This document shows positions 1 through 7,658 of a stretch of DNA of 33,932 nt, in pieces. A model generated the notes under the pieces. It did not search any database. It had not been told where the DNA came from and worked only from the letters and a program-made list of their open reading frames with translations. The DNA lies in IMG/VR virus record IMGVR_UViG_3300046028_008740, positions 1 through 33,932 of that record, one strand, 5' to 3'. Source of the stretch: a virus. The position numbers and the translations under genes are program-made. Every line of letters begins with the position of its first letter. The first letter of the stretch is position 1.

Positions 1-501
1 AGTCTCAAGTGGGTGCGATATTGGGATAAGGCTTCGACGGTCGATGGTGGGGACTATACCGTTGGCGTTTTGATGTGTGAGTGGGACGGCAAGTTTTATG
101 TGACGGATGTGGTGCGGGCTCAGGTATCGCCACAACAACGTCGGATTTTACAACGTCAATGTGCCGAAATGGACCCGCGCGGAACGGTGTGCTGGATTGA
201 GCACGAAGGCGGATCGGCGGGGAAAGATGCGGCGGAATTGGAGGCGCGAGAATTGGCCGGGTTTGCGGTGCGGCACGAACATCCGACCGGCTCAAAGGAA
301 GTCAGGGCCGATCCGTTTGCGGCTCAGTGCGAGGCGGGGAATGTCATTTTGGTGCGTGCGAAGTGGAATCGAAAGTACATTGAGGAACTGTGCACATTCC
401 CGAACGCCAAGCACGATGACCAGGTGGATGCGTCAAGCGGGGCGTTTGGCAAACTTGCCGTGAAACGGCGGATCCGAGTTGTAGGAGGCCGGGATGATTA
501 G
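1..501 (+). CDS. terL: Terminase large subunit, C-terminal nuclease part (5' cut by window edge)
   Basis: The frame is open from the first base, so only the last 166 residues are seen; a GTG at position 13 is internal, not a start. The visible part fits the RNase H-like nuclease domain that cuts concatemeric phage DNA during packaging. The sequence RYWDKAST...GGDYT near the beginning supplies the first acidic residue of the metal site, and KHDDQVDASSGAF near the end is the usual terminal acidic motif of this domain. The ATPase domain must lie outside the window. It overlaps the portal gene by 8 bases, as expected for a packaging and head operon. Confidence 0.9.
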   Translation, partial: SLKWVRYWDKASTVDGGDYTVGVLMCEWDGKFYVTDVVRAQVSPQQRRILQRQCAEMDPRGTVCWIEHEGGSAGKDAAELEARELAGFAVRHEHPTGSKEVRADPFAAQCEAGNVILVRAKWNRKYIEELCTFPNAKHDDQVDASSGAFGKLAVKRRIRVVGGRDD

Positions 502-1756
502 CGGCAACGGCGGCAATGCGTTTGGCGAAAATGGCTCGAATCTGAAAATATACAACGGGATGGGCGGGGGCGGCGGAGGTCGCAGTTTTGCCCTTTTACC
601 GGGTGCGAAACATGACTGGGAATTAGAGGCGGGGCGGCTTTATCTCAACGATGTCGTTTCCATCGCCTGCAATTGGATTGCCGAAAAGGTCAATTTGTGC
701 CCGTTGGTCGTGGAGGAGCGCCAAGGCGATGGCACCTGGGCACCGGCATACGATACAGGCTTGGCCGAATTGTGGGTCAAATCAAACGACAATTACGACT
801 CGTTTACTCGTGATTTGGCTATGGCTTTATCAGTCATCACTTCCGGAAATGCGTTTTTGTACATCGAACGCGACGCTTTTGCGGGGCTGCCGATCGGCCT
901 CCACTGGCTTGACGAACGATACGTTTTCCCGCTCTATCCAGCGACTGGGGAACGCTATCTGGACTATTGGCGCTATATGGTCAACGGTCGGACGCTGAAC
1001 ATTCCCAAAGAAGATGTTTTGCATTTCCGCTGGGGAATTGATCCGCTGAACACGCGGCTGGGACTCTCCAAACTCAAGGCGGTTTTGCGCCAGATTTGCC
1101 TTTTGAATGAGGCGGCTGGCTATTCGGTTTCGATCCTCAAAAACGGTGGGGTTCCCGGTCTGATCATCACTCCTGAAGATTCGAACGATGAATTGTTGGA
1201 CGACGAAGGCGGGGAAATTGAGAGTCAGGTCAACCGAATGACCCGTGGTGATAATCGGGGGCGAACGATTTCGCTGAATCGTCGGATCAAGATTGACACC
1301 ATCGGTTTTAGTCCTGAACAAATGGCTTTGGACAAACTCCCAAACGGGGCTATGCCGATGGTTCTGGCGGCCATTGGTACGAGTCCGGAGGTTCACGGCC
1401 TGCCAAGTGCCACCAAAACTTACGATAATTTTGGCGTGGCCATTCAGGCTGCCTGGCGAAGCGGGGTTCTACCGATTTTGGGGCTGATTCGTTCGACCAT
1501 TTCACGGCGTTTAATGCCTGAGTTTGGGCTTGATCCGCGAAAGTATCGGGTGGTTCATGATTTGTCTCAGATTCCCGATCTGGCGGAAAACCTCAACGAT
1601 CGTCACAAACGGGCTCGTGACAACTTCACTGCCGGTGGTATTTCGCTGAATGAGTTCCGCGCCGAGCTGGGCAAGGCGCCGGATCCGTTTGGGGATCGGT
1701 ATTTTTGGGAGATCACGGCACAACAAGCGAATCAAGCGGGGGTTGGCATTGTTTGA
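494..1756 (+). CDS. Phage portal protein, HK97 type
   Basis: This 420-residue protein is predicted to form the dodecameric ring at the capsid vertex through which DNA enters and leaves. Length and sequence style (a segment LNDVVSIACNWIAEKV, then LHFRWGIDPLNTRLGLSKL and the KTYDNF region) match HK97-family portals. The N-terminus is glycine-rich and low complexity for about 30 residues. The start ATG has a clear AGGAGG at 483-488. It lies between the terminase and a DNA methyltransferase whose start overlaps the end of this gene. Confidence 0.92.
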   Translation: MISGNGGNAFGENGSNLKIYNGMGGGGGGRSFALLPGAKHDWELEAGRLYLNDVVSIACNWIAEKVNLCPLVVEERQGDGTWAPAYDTGLAELWVKSNDNYDSFTRDLAMALSVITSGNAFLYIERDAFAGLPIGLHWLDERYVFPLYPATGERYLDYWRYMVNGRTLNIPKEDVLHFRWGIDPLNTRLGLSKLKAVLRQICLLNEAAGYSVSILKNGGVPGLIITPEDSNDELLDDEGGEIESQVNRMTRGDNRGRTISLNRRIKIDTIGFSPEQMALDKLPNGAMPMVLAAIGTSPEVHGLPSATKTYDNFGVAIQAAWRSGVLPILGLIRSTISRRLMPEFGLDPRKYRVVHDLSQIPDLAENLNDRHKRARDNFTAGGISLNEFRAELGKAPDPFGDRYFWEITAQQANQAGVGIV

Positions 1757-2399
1757 AATCATCACTGGCGATTGTCACGAAGTTTTAAAGGGGCTGGAAA
1801 CAGGCTCGATTGATGCCATTGTGACCGATCCACCTTACGGGATGAATTACAAGTGTGATTCGACTCGATTCAGTGGCGGGAACGGTAGTAATCGAAGACA
1901 GTCGCAAGGTGTGAAATGGCCTCGGATTTTGAACGATAATAAACCTTTCGATCCGGCCCCGTGGCTGGATTGGAAGAAAGTCATCATGTTTGGGGTCAAC
2001 CATTTTGGCGAGAAATTGCCGGTTGGAACAACTTTGGTTTGGATCAAGCGGAATGAACCAGCGTATGGAACTTTTCTATCTGACGCGGAATTGGCTTGGA
2101 TGAAAGGCGGCCACGGTGTTTACTGTTTCAAAGACACCAGTTATCAGGCGTCAAACCAGCGATTCCATCCGACCACTAAGCCGATTCCGCTAATGCGTTG
2201 GTGTATCAAGAAATTGAAGTTGAAGCCGGGGGCCACAATTCTGGATCCGTTCTGCGGTTCTGGATCCACCGGAGTGGCGGCAATTCGCGAGGGGTTCAAT
2301 TTCATTGGAATTGAAGCGGTTCCAGCGTATTCCGAAATCGCCAAACGTCGCTGCGAAAACGAACTTGCCATGATCAAGGCGGAAACTCATGCCAATTGA
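1749..2399 (+). CDS. DNA adenine-type methyltransferase (orphan, beta-class order)
   Basis: The product has 216 residues if it starts at the TTG at 1749; a TTG at 1743 is also possible and there is no ATG in the right place. Catalytic motif IV DPPY is at residues 27-30 and the S-adenosylmethionine-binding motif DPFCGSGSTG is near 166-175, so motif IV precedes motif I as in beta-class N6-adenine or N4-cytosine methylases. PTTKP before motif I is also typical. No restriction partner is nearby, so self-protection of phage DNA or epigenetic control is more likely than a restriction system. It is embedded between portal and minor head genes and overlaps both. Target sequence is unknown. Confidence 0.88.
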   Translation: MFEIITGDCHEVLKGLETGSIDAIVTDPPYGMNYKCDSTRFSGGNGSNRRQSQGVKWPRILNDNKPFDPAPWLDWKKVIMFGVNHFGEKLPVGTTLVWIKRNEPAYGTFLSDAELAWMKGGHGVYCFKDTSYQASNQRFHPTTKPIPLMRWCIKKLKLKPGATILDPFCGSGSTGVAAIREGFNFIGIEAVPAYSEIAKRRCENELAMIKAETHAN

Positions 2400-3213
2400 G
2401 CCAAACGACCACAATTTACCGCTTGGATCACGACTTTACCCAATCTTGGTGGGGAGCTTCAACGCCCAGGCTAAATTGGTAAAAGAGCGATTGACGGGGA
2501 AAAAGTCGATCTTTTACACGCCTGCGGAACTGTTGAGACCGTCGGATAAAGGCTTGCTCGAAGAGTACGAACGGATTGTGCCGGTGATCACGGGGATTTG
2601 GGACAAGAGCGGCAAGCGGCTTTATCGAGCTGTGGGGCTGGATCCAGAACGATGGCGGGTGAACTCCGAATATCTCAAGGGTGCGATTCGCGCCAGCACT
2701 CTCAATTTTGCCGAATCGACCCAGGCGACATTTCACGAAGATTTCAATGGGCATTACGAAATGCTCAAACACGCGATCAGGGCTGAGATTGAGCTGGGGC
2801 GGCTGGGAGCGGGCGAATCGACTGATCAACTGACGAAACGATTGATGAAATATTTTCAGGATAATAATCGATTTCGGGCCCGTCGCATTGCCCAGACTGA
2901 AGCGGTGAGAGCTCACCATTTGGCTATGCAATGGTCGGCAAAGGATTCCGGCGTGGTGGCTGGATGGCAATGGGTAGAGACTTCGGCCTCATGCCCGATC
3001 TGTCATGCGATTGCGAAAGATGTGAACAATCCGACCGGACGGCGAACGGTCAAGCTGGGGCAGATTTTTGCGGTTCGTGGGACCAATCCCGATTACAAAA
3101 ATATTCGGCACCCGCCAGCGCATCCGTTTTGTCGATGCACTTTGAAAGCGGTTTTGGAACCAAGTTATACCCGTAACCCGAAGCCGATTGACTGGTCTTT
3201 TTTACCGGCTTGA
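2389..3213 (+). CDS. Minor head / head morphogenesis protein (Mu gpF, SPP1 gp7 type)
   Basis: This is a 274-residue protein. The C-terminal part has the family signature: RARRIAQTEAVRAHH, then SASCPICHAI with a Cys-x2-Cys pair, and the closing HPFCRCTL, likely a metal site. Proteins of this family enter the procapsid with the portal and stay in the head in few copies. The start ATG overlaps the methyltransferase stop region by 11 bases. A 60-base gap with a hairpin separates it from the prohead protease, so translation coupling ends here. Confidence 0.88.
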   Translation: MPIEPNDHNLPLGSRLYPILVGSFNAQAKLVKERLTGKKSIFYTPAELLRPSDKGLLEEYERIVPVITGIWDKSGKRLYRAVGLDPERWRVNSEYLKGAIRASTLNFAESTQATFHEDFNGHYEMLKHAIRAEIELGRLGAGESTDQLTKRLMKYFQDNNRFRARRIAQTEAVRAHHLAMQWSAKDSGVVAGWQWVETSASCPICHAIAKDVNNPTGRRTVKLGQIFAVRGTNPDYKNIRHPPAHPFCRCTLKAVLEPSYTRNPKPIDWSFLPA

Positions 3214-3243
3214 TATCGGCTAGTCGGCACACATCGAAAGTCT

Positions 3244-3266
3244 CTCCAAAGCAACCACTTTGGAGG
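3244..3266 (+). promoter_or_regulatory. Hairpin covering the ribosome binding site of the prohead protease
   Basis: A perfect 8-bp stem (ctccaaag at 3244-3251, ctttggag at 3258-3265) with loop caacca includes most of the GGAGG (3262-3266) that serves the GTG start at 3274. When folded, this would reduce translation of the protease. Base pairing is seen directly; regulation is inferred. Confidence 0.55.
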
Positions 3267-3273
3267 ACGAATC

Positions 3274-4110
3274 GTGACGCAAGCCGAAATCACCAGCGAA
3301 CTGAAGCGAAAAACGGTGCCGTTTCTGATCAAATCGTCAGTAGGCGATTCGACGGGGACATTTTCCGGGATTTGCTCGGTTTTTAACAACGTCGATTTTG
3401 CGCGTGAAATCATTGCGCCGGGCGCGTTCTCTGAGACGCTTCCATACTTCCTGAGTGAAGGATTTGTGACATATGAGCACGACTGGGACGAACCGATCGG
3501 CAGGCCAACGGCGGCTGAGGAGACGGGCGAAGGGCTGTTGGTGACGGGCGAAATTTATCCGGAAATGTTCGAGGCTTCGAGCGTCCTGGCTGGAATGAAG
3601 CGCGGTGTCATCAAACAAATGAGTATCGGTTATTACGTTCAAGAGGCGAAATTCCTTAGTCTCGAAGAAACTGTTGCCTACTGGAATCAGGTCGGATTTT
3701 CGCCCAGTCCGAACGATCTTGGATTGGCTGCCAACGGGGTGACGCTTCTGACTAAGTTGAAGCTCGAAGAGGCTGCGATCTGTATGCGAGGGGCGAATAA
3801 TCAAGCCCGCGTTACAGGCGTGAAAAGCTATCTGAAGAGCGTTTTGGCTGACCTGTTTGGCAAGCCGGAAACGAGTCCGGTTGCGGATCAAAAGCACATC
3901 GATTTATTGACTGACCAGATCTGGAAGTCAATTCGTCCGGCCATTCGCTCAGAGGTTTTGAACCTTTTGGGCCCAGCTCCACACGAGCCACAAAAATCAC
4001 AGGTTCCGGACGTGGAATCTGTCTCGAAATCAGCTCAAGGCGCAATGCTGCGAGTTGATCGTTTATTGATCGATCTGCAAGTCGAAGCGGCCCTTGGGAG
4101 GGGCGTATAA
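3274..4110 (+). CDS. Prohead protease, HK97 gp4 / S78 type
   Basis: This 278-residue serine protease matures the capsid by removing the N-terminal delta part of the capsid protein. The probable catalytic His is H69 in YEHDWDEPIGRP and the Ser is S117 in KQMSIGY, both in the usual spacing. It is longer than the HK97 enzyme; the extra C-terminal 70 residues or so are charged and variable. The start is GTG, preceded by GGAGG 7 bases upstream, which sits in a hairpin. The next gene, the capsid protein, follows after 2 bases, so the two are co-translated. Confidence 0.92.
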   Translation: MTQAEITSELKRKTVPFLIKSSVGDSTGTFSGICSVFNNVDFAREIIAPGAFSETLPYFLSEGFVTYEHDWDEPIGRPTAAEETGEGLLVTGEIYPEMFEASSVLAGMKRGVIKQMSIGYYVQEAKFLSLEETVAYWNQVGFSPSPNDLGLAANGVTLLTKLKLEEAAICMRGANNQARVTGVKSYLKSVLADLFGKPETSPVADQKHIDLLTDQIWKSIRPAIRSEVLNLLGPAPHEPQKSQVPDVESVSKSAQGAMLRVDRLLIDLQVEAALGRGV

Positions 4111-4112
4111 CA

Positions 4113-5513
4113 ATGGAAGTATCTTCGGACTACACCGCCTGGGTGTCGCAATTGCTGGAAATGCAAAGCGAGTCTCGGGATCTGTCAAACCGGATCACGG
4201 AGGGCACTGCCTCCCCTGACCAAAAAAACAAGTTCAATGATATCGTTCCCAAGATTTCAATTTTGGCGAACCAGATTCAGAACTTCCGAACCGCTCAAAG
4301 CCAAGAGCAATTCAAGGCCATGGAATCGGCTCTGAATTATTCGCTGAGGGAACAACCGACGGCTCCGGCCCGTGCGGGTGCTCGGTTTTATAACCTTGGG
4401 GCTGAGAAAACCGAAGAAGAAGTTCTGGACCAAAAAACCATACATAAATATGGAAGTTTGGAACGCGAATTGGGCCTGAAGAAGTTTTCGGCCATTTCCG
4501 ATCCTGAATATAAAATGGCCGTCGAAAGTGCTCTCCGCTATGGCTGGAGCGGCGTTTCGAACGGTGAAATGAAAGCGCTTGATTCCGGTGCTGACGAACG
4601 CGGCGCGGTGACGGCACCGGCTGAGGTGATCAATATGATCATTTCACGGCTGAACGCTCCGACTCGCGTGGGTGGGATCGTCAAAGAGATCAACACCGCG
4701 CGGGATTCGGTCCAGTTTTACCGCAACGCCTATGATGGCGACGATATGTATACGAACTCCTTTCGCCGGATTGCGACTGGGAGCCGACCTGCAACGGACA
4801 CGGAAGCCATTGTGACGGGATCGGGAACGGCTTATGTCGAGCCCGTTAAAATCCAAGTCCATACTTATATGATGGTCGGACAGATTGAAAATGATCTGTT
4901 GATGGATTCAAGTTTCGACTTGATGAGCTGGTTCACGAACGAAATTTCCAAGTCGGCGGCTCAGGATCGTGATAATGATATTATCAACGGTAATGGGGTT
5001 GGCCAGAATATGGGGATTATGAACTATGTCGGTACAGGCGCTGTCTTTGGAGTTTCCGCCGTCAATACCGGCGATGCCAATCTGTTGACTGTGGCCGGGC
5101 TTTCGAATCTGCTTTGGGATCTGCCTGAACAGTATTGCGAAAATGCTGTTTTGACGATGAACCGGACCCATGCGGGCAAGGCTTTGGGCGCTCTTCGAGG
5201 ATCGACGGGCCTGCGAATCTATGGCGATGTGGACGCAGCCAACGGCGCTTCCATGGTGGGTCCATCGGGTCAAAAGCTCGAAGGATATCCCGTCATTTAT
5301 AGTTCCAAAATGCCAACGGTGGCTGCCGGCAATTTCCCAATCCTATTTTGGGATCCATCGGCCTATGTCAGTTTGACTCGTCAAAATATCTCGATCAAAA
5401 TTCTTGATCAGACGCGAGCGAAGCAAAATATGACCGAAATTGTTGCCAAAATCCGCTACGGGGGCGATTTGGTTGAACCTTATCGTTGTCGCGCTCAAAA
5501 AGTGTCCGTCTAA
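4113..5513 (+). CDS. Major capsid protein, HK97 fold
   Basis: This is a 466-residue shell protein. The first 75 or so residues are charged and helical and look like the delta/scaffold domain; the protease encoded just upstream would cut it off, probably before the segment beginning near GADERGAVTAP (about residue 155) where the shell domain starts. Typical shell features follow: APAEVINMIISRL, a long E-loop-like stretch, and the closing ISIKILDQTRAKQNMTEIVAK region found in HK97-type capsid proteins. No separate scaffold gene is seen. The exact cleavage site cannot be read from sequence. Confidence 0.93.
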   Translation: MEVSSDYTAWVSQLLEMQSESRDLSNRITEGTASPDQKNKFNDIVPKISILANQIQNFRTAQSQEQFKAMESALNYSLREQPTAPARAGARFYNLGAEKTEEEVLDQKTIHKYGSLERELGLKKFSAISDPEYKMAVESALRYGWSGVSNGEMKALDSGADERGAVTAPAEVINMIISRLNAPTRVGGIVKEINTARDSVQFYRNAYDGDDMYTNSFRRIATGSRPATDTEAIVTGSGTAYVEPVKIQVHTYMMVGQIENDLLMDSSFDLMSWFTNEISKSAAQDRDNDIINGNGVGQNMGIMNYVGTGAVFGVSAVNTGDANLLTVAGLSNLLWDLPEQYCENAVLTMNRTHAGKALGALRGSTGLRIYGDVDAANGASMVGPSGQKLEGYPVIYSSKMPTVAAGNFPILFWDPSAYVSLTRQNISIKILDQTRAKQNMTEIVAKIRYGGDLVEPYRCRAQKVSV

Positions 5514-5539
5514 ATCTCCAAAAGAAAGGAGCTTGAACC

Positions 5540-5998
5540 ATGTTGATGTCAAATTATCTATCGACTGCCGTCCAATTAAAGCGCGTTCTGAACGCCACGG
5601 CGGCTGGTTTGACTGCGGTCAATACCAGTTCGGTCGATCTGCAAAACAAAGATGGTTGTCGATTTGTCGTTGCCTTTGGGACGCTTACCGCCACTCAGGT
5701 GACAAGTGTCAAATTGCAAGGGTCGAATGACAATTCCAATTGGGCTGACCTGTTGGATGTTGATTCGGGCACAGTGATCACTACGGGCAACCTGGCTGAC
5801 GCTGACTCAAATAAAGTCGTGTCGCTAGAAGTTTACAAATGCAAGCGTCGCTATGTTCGGGCCGTGATTTCACGCGGTACGGCCAATGCCGTCATCGACG
5901 GTGCCTGGGGCGAACTGGTGTTGCGGAACGCACTGCCGATGGCACTCGATGCCACTCAGGCTAAGACTGCCATCATGTCCGGATACTCCTACACCTGA
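5540..5998 (+). CDS. Probable head decoration or capsid-associated protein
   Basis: No family is named with certainty. The 152-residue product is rich in Thr, Ser, Val and Ala, has no membrane segment and is predicted mostly beta. It contains KLQGSNDNSNWADL, a phrase common in small beta-sandwich virion proteins encoded right after capsid genes. The position (between major capsid and gp6-like connector) and a strong AAAGGAG at 5525-5531 suggest an abundant structural protein, possibly a surface decoration subunit. A second ATG at 5546 could also be the start. Confidence 0.5.
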   Translation: MLMSNYLSTAVQLKRVLNATAAGLTAVNTSSVDLQNKDGCRFVVAFGTLTATQVTSVKLQGSNDNSNWADLLDVDSGTVITTGNLADADSNKVVSLEVYKCKRRYVRAVISRGTANAVIDGAWGELVLRNALPMALDATQAKTAIMSGYSYT

Positions 5999-6012
5999 GT
6001 TTAGGGGCCGTC

Positions 6013-6588
6013 ATGGCTGCACTCATTTCACCCGCAGATCTGCCTGAATCGCTTTCGGGCAGGTCTGACATTAGCCGGCTGATCATCGCTGCAAGTTCGT
6101 TGGCAGAGCAATTCTGCCGACGGACTTTTTCGCGTGAAATCGGTCGTGTTGAAACTCACGACGGTGGGGACTGGGCCGAAATCTGGCTCAGGCTCACACC
6201 TGTTGAAACTGTCACTTTGGTCACTCACAACGGCAGCACTGTTTCCGAATTTGTATTTAATCCGGAAACGGGCCGTCTCAGGCGTGGTGATGGATGTGGT
6301 GATATCGACTTTTCGGAGTGGTTTCCCGCCGGTGCCGACAACATCTCTGTCACTTACACGGGCGGATATGCCAAGATTCCGGAGGAAATCAAGGAAGCGG
6401 TGGTCATCGGCGTGACCAACCTGGTACGCGAAAAAAACCGTGATATCGGATTGCAATCGGAAAATATTGGTGGCGAATATTCCTGGACAGCAAAAACCGA
6501 TACGACCGATCGTTATTGGATTTTTGGCAACACCGGAAAGTCACTGCTCAGGGGCTTTCGACGGTCTGGAAAGTATGTGATTGGCTAA
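6013..6588 (+). CDS. Head-tail connector, HK97 gp6-like
   Basis: This 191-residue protein is probably the adaptor ring that docks under the portal. It begins with an alpha-helical part (LISPADLPESL...SRLIIAASSLAEQFCRRTF), then a beta domain (SVTYTGGYAKIPEEIKEAVVIGV), which is the usual layout of gp6/gp15-type adaptors. Its place directly after the capsid genes and before small neck genes agrees. The following gene begins at or overlaps its end. Confidence 0.8.
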   Translation: MAALISPADLPESLSGRSDISRLIIAASSLAEQFCRRTFSREIGRVETHDGGDWAEIWLRLTPVETVTLVTHNGSTVSEFVFNPETGRLRRGDGCGDIDFSEWFPAGADNISVTYTGGYAKIPEEIKEAVVIGVTNLVREKNRDIGLQSENIGGEYSWTAKTDTTDRYWIFGNTGKSLLRGFRRSGKYVIG

Positions 6589-6589
6589 A

Positions 6590-6925
6590 ATGGCATTCGA
6601 AGACTATCTCACAACCACCTGCGATATCTACACATCGGACAACACCCGAAATGTTGCCGGCGCGGTTCGTGGTGATGTTTTCGCGCTGTTCCTGGGCGGT
6701 CAACCCTGTACGTTGCCGATGCCGATCGACCAATCCAAGGGCGAAACTTTGGGCCGGGCTGGGCTGATTTTGGATACGAAAATCTTGATGGGCGGGCCAC
6801 GGCGCGGACTGACGGTGGATCATCAAATCCGGATCGGGTCCAGACGGTTCGACGTCGATTCCGAGCTGGATCAAGTGGGATATGGTCGGGTGATCAAGGT
6901 GCTTTGCAGGGAGGTCGTGGGCTAA
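6590..6925 (+). CDS. Probable head closure / neck protein
   Basis: This small protein has 111 residues from the ATG at 6590. A TTG at 6581 gives three more residues and is closer to a GGAAAG, so the start is uncertain. The beta-rich body with IRIGSRRFDVDSELDQVGYGRVIKVLCREV resembles head closure (stopper) proteins that sit below the adaptor, and the gene is in the position where those genes lie. Family assignment comes mostly from context. The stop and the next start share one base (TAATG). Confidence 0.55.
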   Translation: MAFEDYLTTTCDIYTSDNTRNVAGAVRGDVFALFLGGQPCTLPMPIDQSKGETLGRAGLILDTKILMGGPRRGLTVDHQIRIGSRRFDVDSELDQVGYGRVIKVLCREVVG

Positions 6926-7317
6926 TGTCATTCAAAATCAACGAAGCGGAAATGAAGCAAATTCGGGGCGATTACATGCCACGGGTTGACGCGGCGGCGG
7001 TGGTGGTCAAGAATGAGATGGTTCGATTGTTGACCTTGGTTGATGGTGCTTCGATGCGTGCGGGTGGTGGTGGGAGGCGGTCGAAACGGCGTCTGAAGTA
7101 CGGCGCACGACGGTCGAAAGTGGGCGAAAGTCCATACAAGCAAACGGGAACACTTTCGGGGAGCGTCGCAATTGAGCGGCGGCCTGCGGAATTGACCTGC
7201 TTTGTGGGTGATGGGGTTTTCTACGGGGCCATCCTCGAATTGCAACTTGACCGGCCTCACATGCGTTTGGCTCTTGATAATACAAGCGCAGAAGTCTTTC
7301 GAATATTGGGGGTCTGA
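6925..7317 (+). CDS. HK97 gp10-like neck/tail protein
   Basis: This is a 130-residue basic protein. The family pattern is visible: an N-terminal helix with VDAAAVVVKNEMVRLL, a basic middle (SKRRLKYGARRSKVG), SPYKQTGTLSGSVAI, and the ending FYGAILELQLDRPHMRLAL, which matches the YG...LE...RP.L..AL ending of gp10-like proteins. These work at the head-tail joint. The start is chosen at 6925 because a GGGAGG lies 10 bases upstream (6909-6914) and the stop of the previous gene overlaps. Confidence 0.7.
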   Translation: MSFKINEAEMKQIRGDYMPRVDAAAVVVKNEMVRLLTLVDGASMRAGGGGRRSKRRLKYGARRSKVGESPYKQTGTLSGSVAIERRPAELTCFVGDGVFYGAILELQLDRPHMRLALDNTSAEVFRILGV

Positions 7318-7322
7318 CGCTC

Positions 7323-7655
7323 ATGACACCGGGGAATTGGCCGATCACGATCATTCAAGGCCAGACTAAATTGCCTGTGATTACTTGGGTTGATAAGGAT
7401 TTGACCGGTTGCAATGTGCGTTTCCTTGCGAAAAACAGTCCGATCGACGGCGAATACGAGATGAATCTTACAGATGCTAACGGCGGAATTACCTGGGTCG
7501 CGCGAGCTGCGAGCGGGTCATTCCAAATCAATTTAACCTCGACACTTACAAGCAATCTGGCTGAGGGATCCGGTGATCATCTGGTTTGGGTGGATTTTCC
7601 GGACGGTTCGAAATTTCCTTTGCTGGCAGGCTCTTATCAAGTTCGGAAAGGTTGA
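7323..7655 (+). CDS. Unknown small beta protein before the tail fibre
   Basis: The family is not firmly recognised. The 110-residue protein contains no signal peptide or membrane helix and has alternating hydrophobic strands (TIIQGQTKLPVITW, DHLVWVDFPDG, FPLLAGSYQVRKG). This resembles the N-terminal Ig-like attachment domain of baseplate upper proteins in lactococcal-type phages, which hold receptor binding proteins. It is 3 bases upstream of the fibre gene, so a role in attaching the fibre is plausible but unproven. Confidence 0.45.
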   Translation: MTPGNWPITIIQGQTKLPVITWVDKDLTGCNVRFLAKNSPIDGEYEMNLTDANGGITWVARAASGSFQINLTSTLTSNLAEGSGDHLVWVDFPDGSKFPLLAGSYQVRKG

Positions 7656-7658
7656 CCG

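Noticed and set aside
830-1396. A 188-residue frame on the minus strand within the portal gene
   Set aside because: The portal protein on the plus strand is well recognised. The opposite frame has no family features or ribosome binding context.
2428-2970. A 180-residue frame on the minus strand
   Set aside because: It is a shadow of the Mu F-like head protein gene, whose motifs are clear.
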